Source: JBJHDF01 sp050486405
Lineage (GTDB): Bacteria; Pseudomonadota; Gammaproteobacteria; Pseudomonadales; Cellvibrionaceae
Assembly: GCA_050486405.1 (NCBI GenBank)
Contig: JBJHDF010000005.1
Location: forward strand, 1 to 64,000
Direction of reading: 5' to 3'
DNA length: 64,000 nucleotides
Under the pieces are notes generated by a model. It was not told where the DNA came from. It did no database searches and saw only the letters and a program-made list of their open reading frames with translations. This document shows, one piece after another, positions 40,673 to 49,436 of this stretch (position 1 is the stretch's first letter; each line of letters begins with the position of its first letter). The position numbers and the translations under genes are program-made.

Positions 40673-42517
40673 TCACGCCCCTTTTACGCGCAAGGTAAAG
40701 GTACTGCCCTTGCCGTAGACACTGTGAAAAGTTATCTCTCCCCCTTGAAGCTCCGCCAGTCTTCCACTGAGGTATAACCCCAAGCCTGTTCCTTCAAGAT
40801 GTGTTATTGTCGCTACATCAGCTCTGGAAAACGCCTTGAAAAGATGTTTTTGATCTTCCGGCCGTATCCCCACACCGGTATCCACCACCTTTATCTCTAC
40901 GTATTGATCTCGATTTAGACTTTTCCTTTTCATCTCGATACTTATACTTCCCTGACTGGTGAATTTTATGGCGTTATTGACCAGGTTGATTATTATCTGA
41001 CTGAATGACCTTCGGTCAACCTGGGCCAGCATGGGCGATTTCGGGCGTTTCATCAGAATGGGGATACCCTTTACCTCCGCCAGCGGTTGCAGCGTATTGA
41101 CCGCTTCTTCCACCAAACTTCGACAATCATGAGTTTCGATATTCAGATCGATATTGCCCGATCCAATTTTTGCCAGATCGAGGAGATCGTTGATCAGGGT
41201 CAACAGGTGTTGTGCGCTGTTCTGAACCGTTTTCAGCTGTTTGTCCTGGTCCTCCGTCAGCGGACCCGGCAATCTCATCAATAGCGTGCCAGTGAAGCCG
41301 ATGATCGCGTTCAGCGGAGTGCGCAACTCATGGCTCATGCTCGCAAGAAAATTGTCCTTCGCACTGTTGGCCTTTTCCAACTCGGCGTTTTTCTGCTGCA
41401 TCTCCATTTCAACACGCTTGCGGTCTGTAATATCCCTGATAGCGCTAGACACCAACACGCCATCTTCGGTATCGAGAGGACTGAGGCTTATCTCAATAGG
41501 AAACTCTTCACCATCTTTACGTTGTCCATACAACTCAAGGCCCACGCCCATGGGCCTGACTCTGGGCTCGGAAAAGTAGCTGTTTCTATGCGCGGGGTGC
41601 TTGCTGCGATATCGCTTGGGCAGCAGCATTTCGACTTTACGCCCTATCATCTCCCCCCGGGAATAGCCGAACATGATCTCGGACTGGGAATTGACCAGCA
41701 CGATACTCCCCTCGCGATTCACGATAATCATGGCGTCCGGCGCTGACTCAAGCAACCCCCTGAATTTCGTTTCGGATTTTTTTCTCTCAGTGATATCCCG
41801 GATGGCGCTGATCACTATATGGCCACCATCTGTTTTCAGCGGACTTAAACTGATCTCAACTGGAAACTCATCACCGTTTCGCCTCAAACCGTAAAGCTCC
41901 AGTCCCGCGCCCATGGATCGGGTACGCGGCTTGGTGAAGTAGGCAGAACGGTGTTTGACGTGTGCGTGGCTGTAGCGCTTGGGCAAGAGCACTTCAATCG
42001 GCTTTCCCAGCAGTTCATCGCCTGACCAACCGAACACCTTTTCCGCCTGACGATTGACCAAAACGATGCGGCCAGTAACGTTGACCATAACAATGGCGTC
42101 AGGGGTGGATTCGAGCAAATCGAGATAGCGGGCCTCCAGCAAGCGGGTATCGCGCAGCGCCTTGAGGTGCGTAACATCCTTCTGATTGTAAACGTAGCAC
42201 TCTGTACTCCCCTGCTTATCCTGTACCGCGCGCATGGACACGTTGACGTACAACAGGGAGCCGTCCTTGTGCCGGCGATAGGTCTCATAGGTGGCGATTT
42301 CCGCCTCGGCAGCGCGCTTTACTACTGCCTCCTCTTCCCCGATACGATCATCGGGCACAATCAGATCAGCCAGCGTGCGGCCTACAGCCTCCTTCGGAGA
42401 ATAACCAAAAGTGGTCTCGGCTCCCCTGCTCCAATGCATGACCTGGCCGGCTGACGACACCATTATCATGGCGTCAGGCATCTGCTCAACCAGCTTCTTT
42501 TGATAATCAGTGGCCAT
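40673..42517 (-). CDS. Soluble PAS-domain sensor histidine kinase
   Basis: A 614-residue kinase from the ATG at 42517 (an upstream in-frame ATG would add 19 residues). No membrane segment. Three PAS domains: about 6-120, 135-245 and 255-370. The last two are clearly duplicated (both contain LLES[TA]PDA, LLPKRY, RxxYF[TS][KE]PR and F-P-[VI]-EISLSPL). A HisKA domain follows with phosphoacceptor H396 (SMSHELRTPLN), then a HATPase with N, G1 (VVDTGVGI) and G2 (GTGLGLYLS) boxes. It probably senses a cytosolic cue such as redox or oxygen and phosphorylates the adjacent receiver. Tandem CRP-type sites lie 48-78 nt upstream. Confidence 0.94.
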   Translation of the reverse strand: MATDYQKKLVEQMPDAMIMVSSAGQVMHWSRGAETTFGYSPKEAVGRTLADLIVPDDRIGEEEAVVKRAAEAEIATYETYRRHKDGSLLYVNVSMRAVQDKQGSTECYVYNQKDVTHLKALRDTRLLEARYLDLLESTPDAIVMVNVTGRIVLVNRQAEKVFGWSGDELLGKPIEVLLPKRYSHAHVKHRSAYFTKPRTRSMGAGLELYGLRRNGDEFPVEISLSPLKTDGGHIVISAIRDITERKKSETKFRGLLESAPDAMIIVNREGSIVLVNSQSEIMFGYSRGEMIGRKVEMLLPKRYRSKHPAHRNSYFSEPRVRPMGVGLELYGQRKDGEEFPIEISLSPLDTEDGVLVSSAIRDITDRKRVEMEMQQKNAELEKANSAKDNFLASMSHELRTPLNAIIGFTGTLLMRLPGPLTEDQDKQLKTVQNSAQHLLTLINDLLDLAKIGSGNIDLNIETHDCRSLVEEAVNTLQPLAEVKGIPILMKRPKSPMLAQVDRRSFSQIIINLVNNAIKFTSQGSISIEMKRKSLNRDQYVEIKVVDTGVGIRPEDQKHLFKAFSRADVATITHLEGTGLGLYLSGRLAELQGGEITFHSVYGKGSTFTLRVKGA

Positions 42518-42564
42518 GGCGCCAAATCGTCCCCTGCAGGATTTCAGTCCATCAAGCACCTTTT

Positions 42565-42595
42565 TGTGACACAATTCACTGTGACGCAGTTCACA
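42565..42595 (-). promoter_or_regulatory. Tandem CRP/Vfr-type binding sites upstream of the kinase gene
   Basis: TGTGACACAATTCACT (42565-42580) and TGTGACGCAGTTCACA (42580-42595). The second is a perfect TGTGA-N6-TCACA palindrome; the first has one mismatch. Centres are about 55 and 70 bp before the kinase ATG. Confidence 0.75.
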
Positions 42596-42717
42596 TGATT
42601 GCTTCCAGCTGAAAGCGATCTGCTCTATAAATATTCATCATAGTTCATTACCCCGACATCGCCGGAAGCAGTTCTCAAATCGAAACCCCGCTTAAGCCCG
42701 AGATGTCTGGACTGCCC

Positions 42718-43680
42718 CTACCTCGGCAAGAAGTCAAACGTATAGTTCACCCGCGTCACCGCCACGTTGTCAGCGGGGAAGGTGATCAGCAGGATGCGGG
42801 CGAGCAGGCGTTGTTCCAGGGCCGGATCGTTGAGTTCGCTGGAGATGATGGTGGCTTCGGAGATGGCGCCGCTGGGGTCGATCACCAGCCGCACCAGCAG
42901 TTTGCCCTGCAGGGTCGGGTCCTGGCGCAGGGCGCGGTTGTAGATGGAGAAGATGGCGCCCATGTGCTGGTCGATGACCTGGCGGATCTGCTCGTCGCTG
43001 CGCTGGGGGCGCTCGCCGGGTTGGGCGCGGGCGGTTTCCTCCCGGGCGGCTCTCGCTTCGTCGGCGTCTTCCACCCGGGTGGCGTCGCGCGCTTCCAACT
43101 CGCCGCCAGCGATCTCCCGACTCAGTTGCCCGGTGGCAATGCCGCCGCTGTCCCGGGCGGTCTGTTCCGCCAGTACATCGCGTCGGGGCTCCGCCGCCCG
43201 GGTTTCAGCGCGCACCAATTGCGGTGTTTCCAGGCGGCGGGTGTCCATGCTCTGGCGCAGTGCCGCCAGTTCGTCGCTGTGTTGCAGCAGGCCGCTGCGG
43301 GCAGCGGTTTCCCGGGCCTGTTCGATGCGGGTCTGGGTGGGCGGCTCGGGCTCCGGTTCCGGCGCCGGTGGCGGCTCGGGAGGCTGTTCCACCTCGGGCT
43401 CGGGCTCCGGGGCGGGCTCGGGTTCCGGCTGGGGCTCGGGTTCAGGTTCCGGCTCCGGGGGTGGCGGCGGTGGTTCCTGTTCCAGGATCACCCGCGCCAG
43501 ATGGGGCGGCAGTTCGCGTTGGGCTTCGCGACTGGGTTCGGGCACGGGGATGAAGGGCACGATCAGACCCAGCACCACCGCTGCGACCAGCAGCCGGCGC
43601 AGGATGCGCTGGAAGCGTTCGTCGTCTTCCGCGCTGGATTGCCAGGGCAGATTGGTTTCCGGACCCAAAATAAACGCCAT
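42718..43680 (-). CDS. TonB/AgmX-like energy transducer with Pro-Glu-rich linker
   Basis: A 320-residue protein: short cytoplasmic N-terminus, one membrane helix (about 30-48), a long Pro-Glu/Pro repeat (about 68-115) that would span the periplasm, a charged helical section, and a C-terminal domain (about 225-320) with VIDQHMGAIFSIYNRALRQDPTLQGKLLVRLVIDPSG, the AgmX/PglI C-terminal type. Analogy with TonB: it would couple the ExbB/ExbD-type stator encoded just upstream to an outer-membrane or peptidoglycan partner. Last gene of the operon, 2 nt after the ExbD gene. Myxococcus AgmX (GltJ) belongs to the gliding complex; function here is open. Confidence 0.88.
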   Translation of the reverse strand: MAFILGPETNLPWQSSAEDDERFQRILRRLLVAAVVLGLIVPFIPVPEPSREAQRELPPHLARVILEQEPPPPPPEPEPEPEPQPEPEPAPEPEPEVEQPPEPPPAPEPEPEPPTQTRIEQARETAARSGLLQHSDELAALRQSMDTRRLETPQLVRAETRAAEPRRDVLAEQTARDSGGIATGQLSREIAGGELEARDATRVEDADEARAAREETARAQPGERPQRSDEQIRQVIDQHMGAIFSIYNRALRQDPTLQGKLLVRLVIDPSGAISEATIISSELNDPALEQRLLARILLITFPADNVAVTRVNYTFDFLPR

Positions 43681-43682
43681 GG

Positions 43683-44198
43683 TCAGCTCTCGCCTTCCGC
43701 GTCGGCGGGGGACTGATCCACCGCCAGGGCGATATCGCGGTAACCGGTATCCGCGCAGGTGGCCATGATTCTTTTCAGCAGGCTGTAGGGTATGTTGCGA
43801 TCACCCATAATGGTAATGGGCCGACCCAGGCGCTGCTCCTCCTCCGTCAACGGCCGGGCGCGCTGGGCGCGATCGAGCAGCTCTTCGTGCAGTCCGGCGA
43901 TCTTGTCGTCGTCGGAATCCAGGGCCTCCTGCAACGAGGCCACCGGGCGACCATTCACCAGAATCTGTTCGCCGCCCACCACCAGCAACAGACTGTCGTC
44001 GGGCAGTTGTTCAGAGACGGACGTGGGTAATTGAATGTCGCGGTCGCGGCTGAGCACATCCACTTCCGAGGAGTTCACCAGCAGGAAGAACACCAGAATG
44101 GTGAAGATGTCCATCAGGGACACCAGATTGAGTTTCGGCAGGCGACTGAGGCGGCGGTGATGCCGGGCCATTCGCCGGGCGCGCATGGACTGCTTCAT
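43683..44198 (-). CDS. ExbD/TolR family biopolymer transport protein (second copy)
   Basis: A 171-residue protein with a basic cytoplasmic N-terminus (ARRMARHHRRLSRLPKLN), one membrane helix carrying the essential Asp (LMDIFTILVFFLLV, D30), and a periplasmic ExbD/TolR domain (about 60-165). It forms the channel core with the ExbB/TolQ-like protein and converts proton flow to force. Its ATG overlaps the stop of the other ExbD gene (ATGA). The two copies differ clearly, so they are likely two distinct stator components, as with AglR/AglS arrangements. Confidence 0.93.
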   Translation of the reverse strand: MKQSMRARRMARHHRRLSRLPKLNLVSLMDIFTILVFFLLVNSSEVDVLSRDRDIQLPTSVSEQLPDDSLLLVVGGEQILVNGRPVASLQEALDSDDDKIAGLHEELLDRAQRARPLTEEEQRLGRPITIMGDRNIPYSLLKRIMATCADTGYRDIALAVDQSPADAEGES

Positions 44199-44722
44199 GG
44201 CGTCGTCTCCCCTGCCTGCTGCGCCGGGGCATCACCCAGGGAGATCACAGGAAACAGCACCGCATCCACCACCGAAGCGGCCACCACCGCCCTGAAGGAT
44301 CGCACTGTGTCCATGGTGCTGACCAGCGTCTGGTAGCTGGTGTCCGGTTCGGACAACACCAGTATGTCGTCGCGGTCCATGTCCCGCTGCTGCAACTGCC
44401 GTTTGATGTCCTGCAGACTTTGGGACAGGCGAGGAAAATCGTGCTCGCCGTCGCTGCCGGGAGTCACTACGGCGATGGCTTCACCGCCGAAAAAAATCTC
44501 GAAACTGCTTTCGCGAATCACCACAGCCAGTTGCCGGGGCGGCTCGTCGCTTTCGCTGGCTTCACTGTCGGCAATGTCCGGCAACTGGATATCCAGCACC
44601 GTGATGCGCGCAAACACCATGCTGATCAACAGCACCGGCACCAATATGATCATCAGATTCATAAAGGCGGTGATGTCGAGCTCAGCCTCGGGCTTGTGCC
44701 TGTGTCGTTTGCGTTGAAACAT
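44195..44722 (-). CDS. ExbD/TolR family biopolymer transport protein (first copy)
   Basis: A 175-residue ExbD/TolR protein. Cytoplasmic start RKRHRHKPEAELDITAFMNLMIILVPVLL contains the conserved Asp (D16) at the membrane boundary; the periplasmic domain (about 48-165) includes the usual beta-alpha fold (FEIFFGGEAIAVV, DRDDILVLSEPDTSYQTLVSTMD). It acts with the ExbB homologue encoded 12 nt upstream and the second ExbD encoded next. Proton-driven energising of an envelope process is the expected role. Confidence 0.93.
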   Translation of the reverse strand: MFQRKRHRHKPEAELDITAFMNLMIILVPVLLISMVFARITVLDIQLPDIADSEASESDEPPRQLAVVIRESSFEIFFGGEAIAVVTPGSDGEHDFPRLSQSLQDIKRQLQQRDMDRDDILVLSEPDTSYQTLVSTMDTVRSFRAVVAASVVDAVLFPVISLGDAPAQQAGETTP

Positions 44723-44734
44723 AATTTGCGGCGC

Positions 44735-45376
44735 TTACTGGCCCCGGGGCGTCTGCCCCATGATGTTCAGGCATTTCACGCCAGCCATTTCCAGACTGTC
44801 GACAATCTCGGTGGTTTTGGTTTGCAGCATGGCGTGCAGCAACAACAAAGGGATGGCGGACATAAGGCCGAAGGCGGTGGTGTTCATGGCGATGGAAATA
44901 CTGCTGGACAGCATGTTGGCTTTTTCGCTGGGGTCGGCGTCGGCCACAGCGGTAAAGGCGGCGATCAGGCCGATGATGGTGCCGAGCAGACCGAGCAGCG
45001 TGGCGACGTTGGCGAGTGTTGCCAGATAGGGTGTGCGTTTTTCCAGACGCGGCATGGCTTCCAGCACACCCTCTTCCATGGCCAGCTCCACATCCTCGCG
45101 ATTCTGCGACTGGGACATGCGCACCACGCCGGCGGCGACGATGCGCGCTATGGGTGCCCGGGAGCCCTGGCCGAATTTCACGACGCCGGAGTAGTCGCGC
45201 TTTTTCAGCAACGGCAGAATCCGGTCAAACGCCTGACGGTTGGCGCGGCGGGCGTGGCTCAGGTACAGCCAGCGCTCGATGGCAACCGCCAACCCCACCG
45301 CCAGCACAATGGCAATGGGATACATAAAGGGGCCGCCGTTCTGGAAAAACCGTAGCGGGGTGAGAATCAGTTCCAT
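44735..45376 (-). CDS. MotA/TolQ/ExbB family proton channel protein
   Basis: A 213-residue protein with three membrane helices (about 15-35, 110-135, 155-180). The segment TLANVATLLGLLGTIIGLIAAF is the family signature in helix two; ISIAMNTTAFGLMSAIPLLLLHAML is helix three with the conserved Thr and polar residues lining the proton path. A large cytoplasmic loop lies between helices one and two. With the two ExbD-like proteins it would form the stator-type proton channel of this operon. Confidence 0.94.
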   Translation of the reverse strand: MELILTPLRFFQNGGPFMYPIAIVLAVGLAVAIERWLYLSHARRANRQAFDRILPLLKKRDYSGVVKFGQGSRAPIARIVAAGVVRMSQSQNREDVELAMEEGVLEAMPRLEKRTPYLATLANVATLLGLLGTIIGLIAAFTAVADADPSEKANMLSSSISIAMNTTAFGLMSAIPLLLLHAMLQTKTTEIVDSLEMAGVKCLNIMGQTPRGQ

Positions 45377-45473
45377 GGGTAGGGCCTCGTGATCTTTGTT
45401 TTTGGGCGCTGTTGTAATTCTGGATTATGGTTGCGGATTATGCAGTGTTTGTTGCCCTGCCAGCAAACATTCG

Positions 45474-45758
45474 TTAGTCGGGAGCCTCTGATTGCTCCAG
45501 ACTGCGGCGCAGTTCCTCCCGCTCCAGGTGCCCGAACACGTCCTGTAACTGGCTTTGCAGTGGGTCGTAATCGGGCATGGGGCTGTCGGGATTTTGCCAG
45601 GGCACTATGTGGAACACCTGGGGCTGTTCACGGCTACCGGTGATGCGCGCTTCCAGTTCCAGGATCGGCCCCTGCTCGTCGTTGTTCTGACTCCAGACGC
45701 CGGCTGGCCAGAGACACAGCAGCATGGCAAACGCGGTCAGGCGAAAAAAAGATGTCAT
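45474..45758 (-). CDS. Small secreted protein, function unknown
   Basis: A 94-residue protein with a signal peptide (1-23, ending VWS). The mature part (ILELEARITGSREQPQVFHIVPW) is beta-rich, then a helical acidic tail. Its start overlaps the stop of the upstream TPR lipoprotein gene by four bases, so it belongs to the operon. No family is recognised; its position right before the ExbB-type channel hints at a small periplasmic accessory subunit (inference). Confidence 0.75.
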   Translation of the reverse strand: MTSFFRLTAFAMLLCLWPAGVWSQNNDEQGPILELEARITGSREQPQVFHIVPWQNPDSPMPDYDPLQSQLQDVFGHLEREELRRSLEQSEAPD

Positions 45759-46384
45759 GGCGCTGCCTCCAGTTGGCGTTCCAGATCGACTATCCAGCCG
45801 GCCACTTCGCGGTCGGGCTCGTCCTGCAGTTGTTGATAGGCCCGGTAGTGCAGGAGTGCCTGTTCCCGCCGGCCCAGATAGAGGTCGTAGAGAATGCCCA
45901 GATTGCGGTGACTGTCCGGGTGATGGGGCCAGCGCGCCAGCGCCTGCTGGTAGAGCACTTCGGCCTGATCGAAGTCGCCGCTCTCGCGATACAACAGAGC
46001 CAACTGGTTGTAGGCTGTGAGATTGTTGGCATTGATAGCGATCGCCTGATTGAACGCGTTTTCCGCTGCCGTTTCGTCGCCACGCTGCTGATGAATCAGC
46101 CCGAGGTTCACCCAGGGGCCGGACAGACGCGGGTGGCGCTGGGTCATGACGGTAAACAGTTCTTCGGCTCTGGCAAGATCGCCGTTGTCCATGGCCGCCG
46201 CGGCCTGTTCAAACAGTTCCCGGGCAGCGGCGCTGACGTTGGGTGTGCGCCGCAGATAGGGGTTTTCGGTAATCGGCCCCGGCGGCAGCGCGGTGGCTTC
46301 GGCGGTGTCTTCTTCCGCAGGGTCAGGTTTACCCGGCGCAGTGCTGCAAGCAGCAAGCACGACACAAGTACTCAATAGGAGCAT
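45755..46384 (-). CDS. TPR-repeat lipoprotein
   Basis: A 209-residue lipoprotein. The start is set at the ATG at 46384, which yields a signal peptide with lipobox LAAC; the longer reading frame runs back through a structured repeat and is not coding. About three tetratricopeptide repeats (AMDNGDLARAEELFTVMTQRHP, QRGDETAAENAFNQAI, ESGDFDQAEVLYQQALARWP) follow, then a helical C-terminus. It likely scaffolds outer-membrane or periplasmic parts of the motor-like complex. A 229-nt gap, which includes the structured element, separates it from the large TPR lipoprotein gene. Confidence 0.88.
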   Translation of the reverse strand: MLLLSTCVVLAACSTAPGKPDPAEEDTAEATALPPGPITENPYLRRTPNVSAAARELFEQAAAAMDNGDLARAEELFTVMTQRHPRLSGPWVNLGLIHQQRGDETAAENAFNQAIAINANNLTAYNQLALLYRESGDFDQAEVLYQQALARWPHHPDSHRNLGILYDLYLGRREQALLHYRAYQQLQDEPDREVAGWIVDLERQLEAAP

Positions 46385-46474
46385 TGAGATGGCTCGGTGC
46401 CAACGGCGGAGCCTGGGGTGCTGACTCCGGGACTCCCGGGCAAAGGCGACACACCCACAGCAACCACTTAGGCT

Positions 46475-46579
46475 AGAGACATGGGGAGAGTCTTCAGCAA
46501 CCCTACGCCCCCGGACGGGGCGTCGGGAGCCCCCAAGGAAGGGTTCACGGCGTTTGCAGAAGGCTCTACCCATGTCTCT
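46475..46579. repeat. Long imperfect hairpin element, probable repetitive extragenic sequence or structured RNA
   Basis: A 21-bp imperfect stem (46475-46495 with 46559-46579; 19 Watson-Crick pairs, one G-T, one mismatch) encloses two nested stems: AACCCT (46499-46504) with AGGGTT (46540-46545), and ACGCCCC (46505-46511) with GGGGCGT (46517-46523). It lies between two TPR genes of the motor-like operon. It contains no credible gene; only one copy is in this window. It resembles dispersed intergenic hairpin elements in other gammaproteobacteria (from memory, unverified). Confidence 0.65.
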
Positions 46580-46613
46580 GGCCGGCCCTCTTAGTGGCAC
46601 CTTTTGATCACCG

Positions 46614-49436
46614 TCAATAAATCTCACGACTGACCTCCACCCGGTTTTCCCGTTTGCCGTACCGGGCCGGCAGCAGTTCGGCCAGGGCGTCGAAACTGCG
46701 TTGCACCCAGGCGTCGTAGAAACCCTGCCAACTGCGGCGGGTGTTGGTCTGGTAGATGTCGATGGCCATTTCCTCAAAGGGATAGGCCTGCTCTTCCAGC
46801 AGGATGTCGTACTGCTCCAGTTCCAGCACGTCCAACCCCGGCGGCCGGTCGGACTCCATCAGATCGCGGCTGAGCTGGTGGTAGATGGCACCGATGCGGT
46901 GGGTGGCGCGGGTGGCAAAATCGGCCACGCCGTAATTCAGCACTGCCTCCTGCTCCGCCAGGGCGCGCTCCAGTGCCCGGCGCTTGCGTGCCAGCCCTTC
47001 GCTCAGAGGCAGGCGCAGGGGCATGCTGGCAAACTCCTGGTAGCTGTCATCGGCCAGTTCACTGGCGGCGAAGGCGGCCAGCCAGGTGGCGCGGTTGTCG
47101 CCTGGGGAGTGACCACTGACCAGCCGCCGCAGCCAGTAAATCCGGGCCTCGGTGTTGCCGGTTTCCCGGTAAAGCTCGCTCAAATGGTATTCCGCTTCCC
47201 GGCGCCGGGAGGCGGGTTCCGGATGGCGGTGGGCGTAGTCCCGGTAGGCGTCAATAGCACCGGCGCGGTCGCCGGCACGCTGGGACAGTTCGGCGGCCAG
47301 ATAGAGGGACTCGCGCTGCAGTTCCGGGTCGTCGCCGGAAGCGGACATCAGGCGCAGTTCCCCCGCAGCGGCAGACCAGTTTTCCTGCTGCTGGTGTACC
47401 CGGGCCAGGCGGGCGGGTATCTCGGCCTGCAGGGCGTGATCCGGGTGCAGACGGCGAAATTCCAGCAGCGCCTGTTCGGCAGCGGGCCAGTCTTCCAGTT
47501 CCAGCAGGTAGTGGGCGGCATCGAAGCGGGCCTGGGCGGCGATGGCGGTTTGTGGCACTCGCTGGGGAATGGCCTGAAGCAGGGCCACGGCGGTACGCAG
47601 ATCGCCGGCGTCCAGGGCCTGGCGGGAGCGCTGGTAGAGACTGGCAGCGATGCGCTCGCGCAGGTCCTGCTGGCTGGGGCCTCCTTCTTCTGCCCCGTAC
47701 TGGGGCCACAGTTCCAGTGCCTGCCAATAGGCGTCTTCGGCGGCCGCGTAGTCACCCAGATCAAAGCGGCTGTGGCCCAGCACCAGCCAGGCGCTGTAGA
47801 TTTCATCGCCGGGAGCCGGTGGCTCCCAGGCAAGCAGTTGCCGGGCCAGGTCTGCTGCCCGCTCCAGTTCGCCAGCCGCCAGCAGGCCGCGGGATGTATG
47901 GCCGGCCACGGCGGCGGCCCGGGGGTCCTGCGGATACTGCTCGATAAACAGAATGGCGGTGTCGATGGGCAGAGTGTCGCCGGAGTCGGTCAGGGTATCG
48001 GGGCGCTGGCGCGACAGCAGCGCGGCGGCGTAGCCGGCCTCGCGCCCGTAATCGGGGTCCTGGCGCACAAACGCCACATGGCGGTAGGCGTCCAGGGCGC
48101 CGTCGATATCGCCGGCCTCGTTGCGGCTTTCCGCCAACAGAAAGTGCATTTCACCGGTCTGGGGATCATCGGGGAAGCTGAGCACAAATTCCCGGTACCA
48201 GCCGGCCGCCTCGGTGTAGGCGTGCCGGGCCTGCTCCGCCTCGCCCTGCTCGGTCAGGCGCTGGGCGCGGGCGTGGCGGTTGCGCGCCAGGTCGGCCAGG
48301 AAGCGGCGCAGGGACTCCAGCACTTCCGGGCTGGGGTCCCGGGTGATCCAGTAGTCGCTGGTGACGCCGTAGCGGCGCACAAAGTCCGCCCGGGCCGGCC
48401 AGGCCAGACTGGGGTAGTCACCGTCCAGATAGATCTCGATCTGCCGGGCGCTGAAGGCCGGCGCCCAGTCGCTGTCCGGGTTGCGCTGAACGAAGTGCAC
48501 CAGGGTATCGGCGGCGTCCAGATAGCGATCCTGGGTGAGGTAGGTGTCCGCCAGCCGCTGGTAGATGCGGTGCTCGTAAGGCCGGCGGCCCAGTTCTCCC
48601 TGCAGTTGCACCAGGGCGGCCGGACCTTCCAGGTGCACCAGCGCCAGGGCCATGGCGCGCAGGCTGTCGTCGGCCACCTGGGCACTGGCCTCCCCCAGGT
48701 TTTGCCACTGCCGTTCCACCCCGGCGGGCGTGTCGGTGCCGTCCAGACGCAGATCCAGCAGCAGATCCAGCACCCCGGCAAAGCTGGCCAGGGCGGGCCG
48801 GTAGTCGCCCCGGGCGAACTGGGACCAGCCGCGCATATAGAGGGCGTTCCGGGTAAAACCGGCATCGGCCGCCAGCACGCTCTGGTAGTGATCTTCGGCC
48901 TCGGCATAGTCGCCCCGGGAGAAGGCGCCCTCGGCGCGGCGGAATTGGGCCTCGGCGTAATAGCGCGAGTCCGGGTAGTGATGGGCCAGTTCCGCCAGAG
49001 TGGCGTCGGCCTCTTCCAGCCGGCCGTCCAGGGCGTAGGCCTTGGCCAACTGATAGTAGAGATGGTCGGCGGCCTGGGTCAGCGCTGGCAGTTGCCCGGC
49101 CCGGTAGTCGTCGATCAGGGAGGCGTAGCGCGCTATGGCGTCGCCAAACAGGGGGCCGGTGGCGCCCTCGGCCTGTTCGGCTTCGGCCCGGGCCATGGCC
49201 AGGTCCGCCAAGCGCAGGCGAATGGTCAGGCGCAGGCCGGGATCTTCCGCCACCTCCAGGGCGCGCTGGTAGCGCCAGGCCACCTGCTCCGGGTCCGGCG
49301 CCGTCACCGGCGTGTCGCGGGGCACTTGCGCCGGGGGCAGTTGCGCCAGGGTACGTCTGTCCGGTGCGCTGCTGCAGCCACTCAGCAGCAGGCCGCTGGC
49401 GCAGAGCGCGACAAACAGCGACGCCCGGCGTTTCAC
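46614..49436 (-). CDS. Large TPR-repeat outer-membrane lipoprotein
   Basis: A 940-residue lipoprotein (signal peptide with lipobox LSGC, C21). Nearly all of it is tetratricopeptide-like helical repeats: GRLEEADATLAELAHHYPDS, GDYAEAEDHYQSVLAADAG, AGDIDGALDAYRHVAF, GDYAAAEDAYWQALELWP and AGDRAGAIDAYRDYA among others. It resembles the GltE/GltD-type TPR lipoproteins of the Myxococcus gliding complex in size and context, though TPR similarity alone is weak. It starts within the stop of the 629-residue TPR gene (4-nt overlap). Likely an outer-membrane-attached scaffold in the periplasm. Confidence 0.9.
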   Translation of the reverse strand: MKRRASLFVALCASGLLLSGCSSAPDRRTLAQLPPAQVPRDTPVTAPDPEQVAWRYQRALEVAEDPGLRLTIRLRLADLAMARAEAEQAEGATGPLFGDAIARYASLIDDYRAGQLPALTQAADHLYYQLAKAYALDGRLEEADATLAELAHHYPDSRYYAEAQFRRAEGAFSRGDYAEAEDHYQSVLAADAGFTRNALYMRGWSQFARGDYRPALASFAGVLDLLLDLRLDGTDTPAGVERQWQNLGEASAQVADDSLRAMALALVHLEGPAALVQLQGELGRRPYEHRIYQRLADTYLTQDRYLDAADTLVHFVQRNPDSDWAPAFSARQIEIYLDGDYPSLAWPARADFVRRYGVTSDYWITRDPSPEVLESLRRFLADLARNRHARAQRLTEQGEAEQARHAYTEAAGWYREFVLSFPDDPQTGEMHFLLAESRNEAGDIDGALDAYRHVAFVRQDPDYGREAGYAAALLSRQRPDTLTDSGDTLPIDTAILFIEQYPQDPRAAAVAGHTSRGLLAAGELERAADLARQLLAWEPPAPGDEIYSAWLVLGHSRFDLGDYAAAEDAYWQALELWPQYGAEEGGPSQQDLRERIAASLYQRSRQALDAGDLRTAVALLQAIPQRVPQTAIAAQARFDAAHYLLELEDWPAAEQALLEFRRLHPDHALQAEIPARLARVHQQQENWSAAAGELRLMSASGDDPELQRESLYLAAELSQRAGDRAGAIDAYRDYAHRHPEPASRRREAEYHLSELYRETGNTEARIYWLRRLVSGHSPGDNRATWLAAFAASELADDSYQEFASMPLRLPLSEGLARKRRALERALAEQEAVLNYGVADFATRATHRIGAIYHQLSRDLMESDRPPGLDVLELEQYDILLEEQAYPFEEMAIDIYQTNTRRSWQGFYDAWVQRSFDALAELLPARYGKRENRVEVSREIY

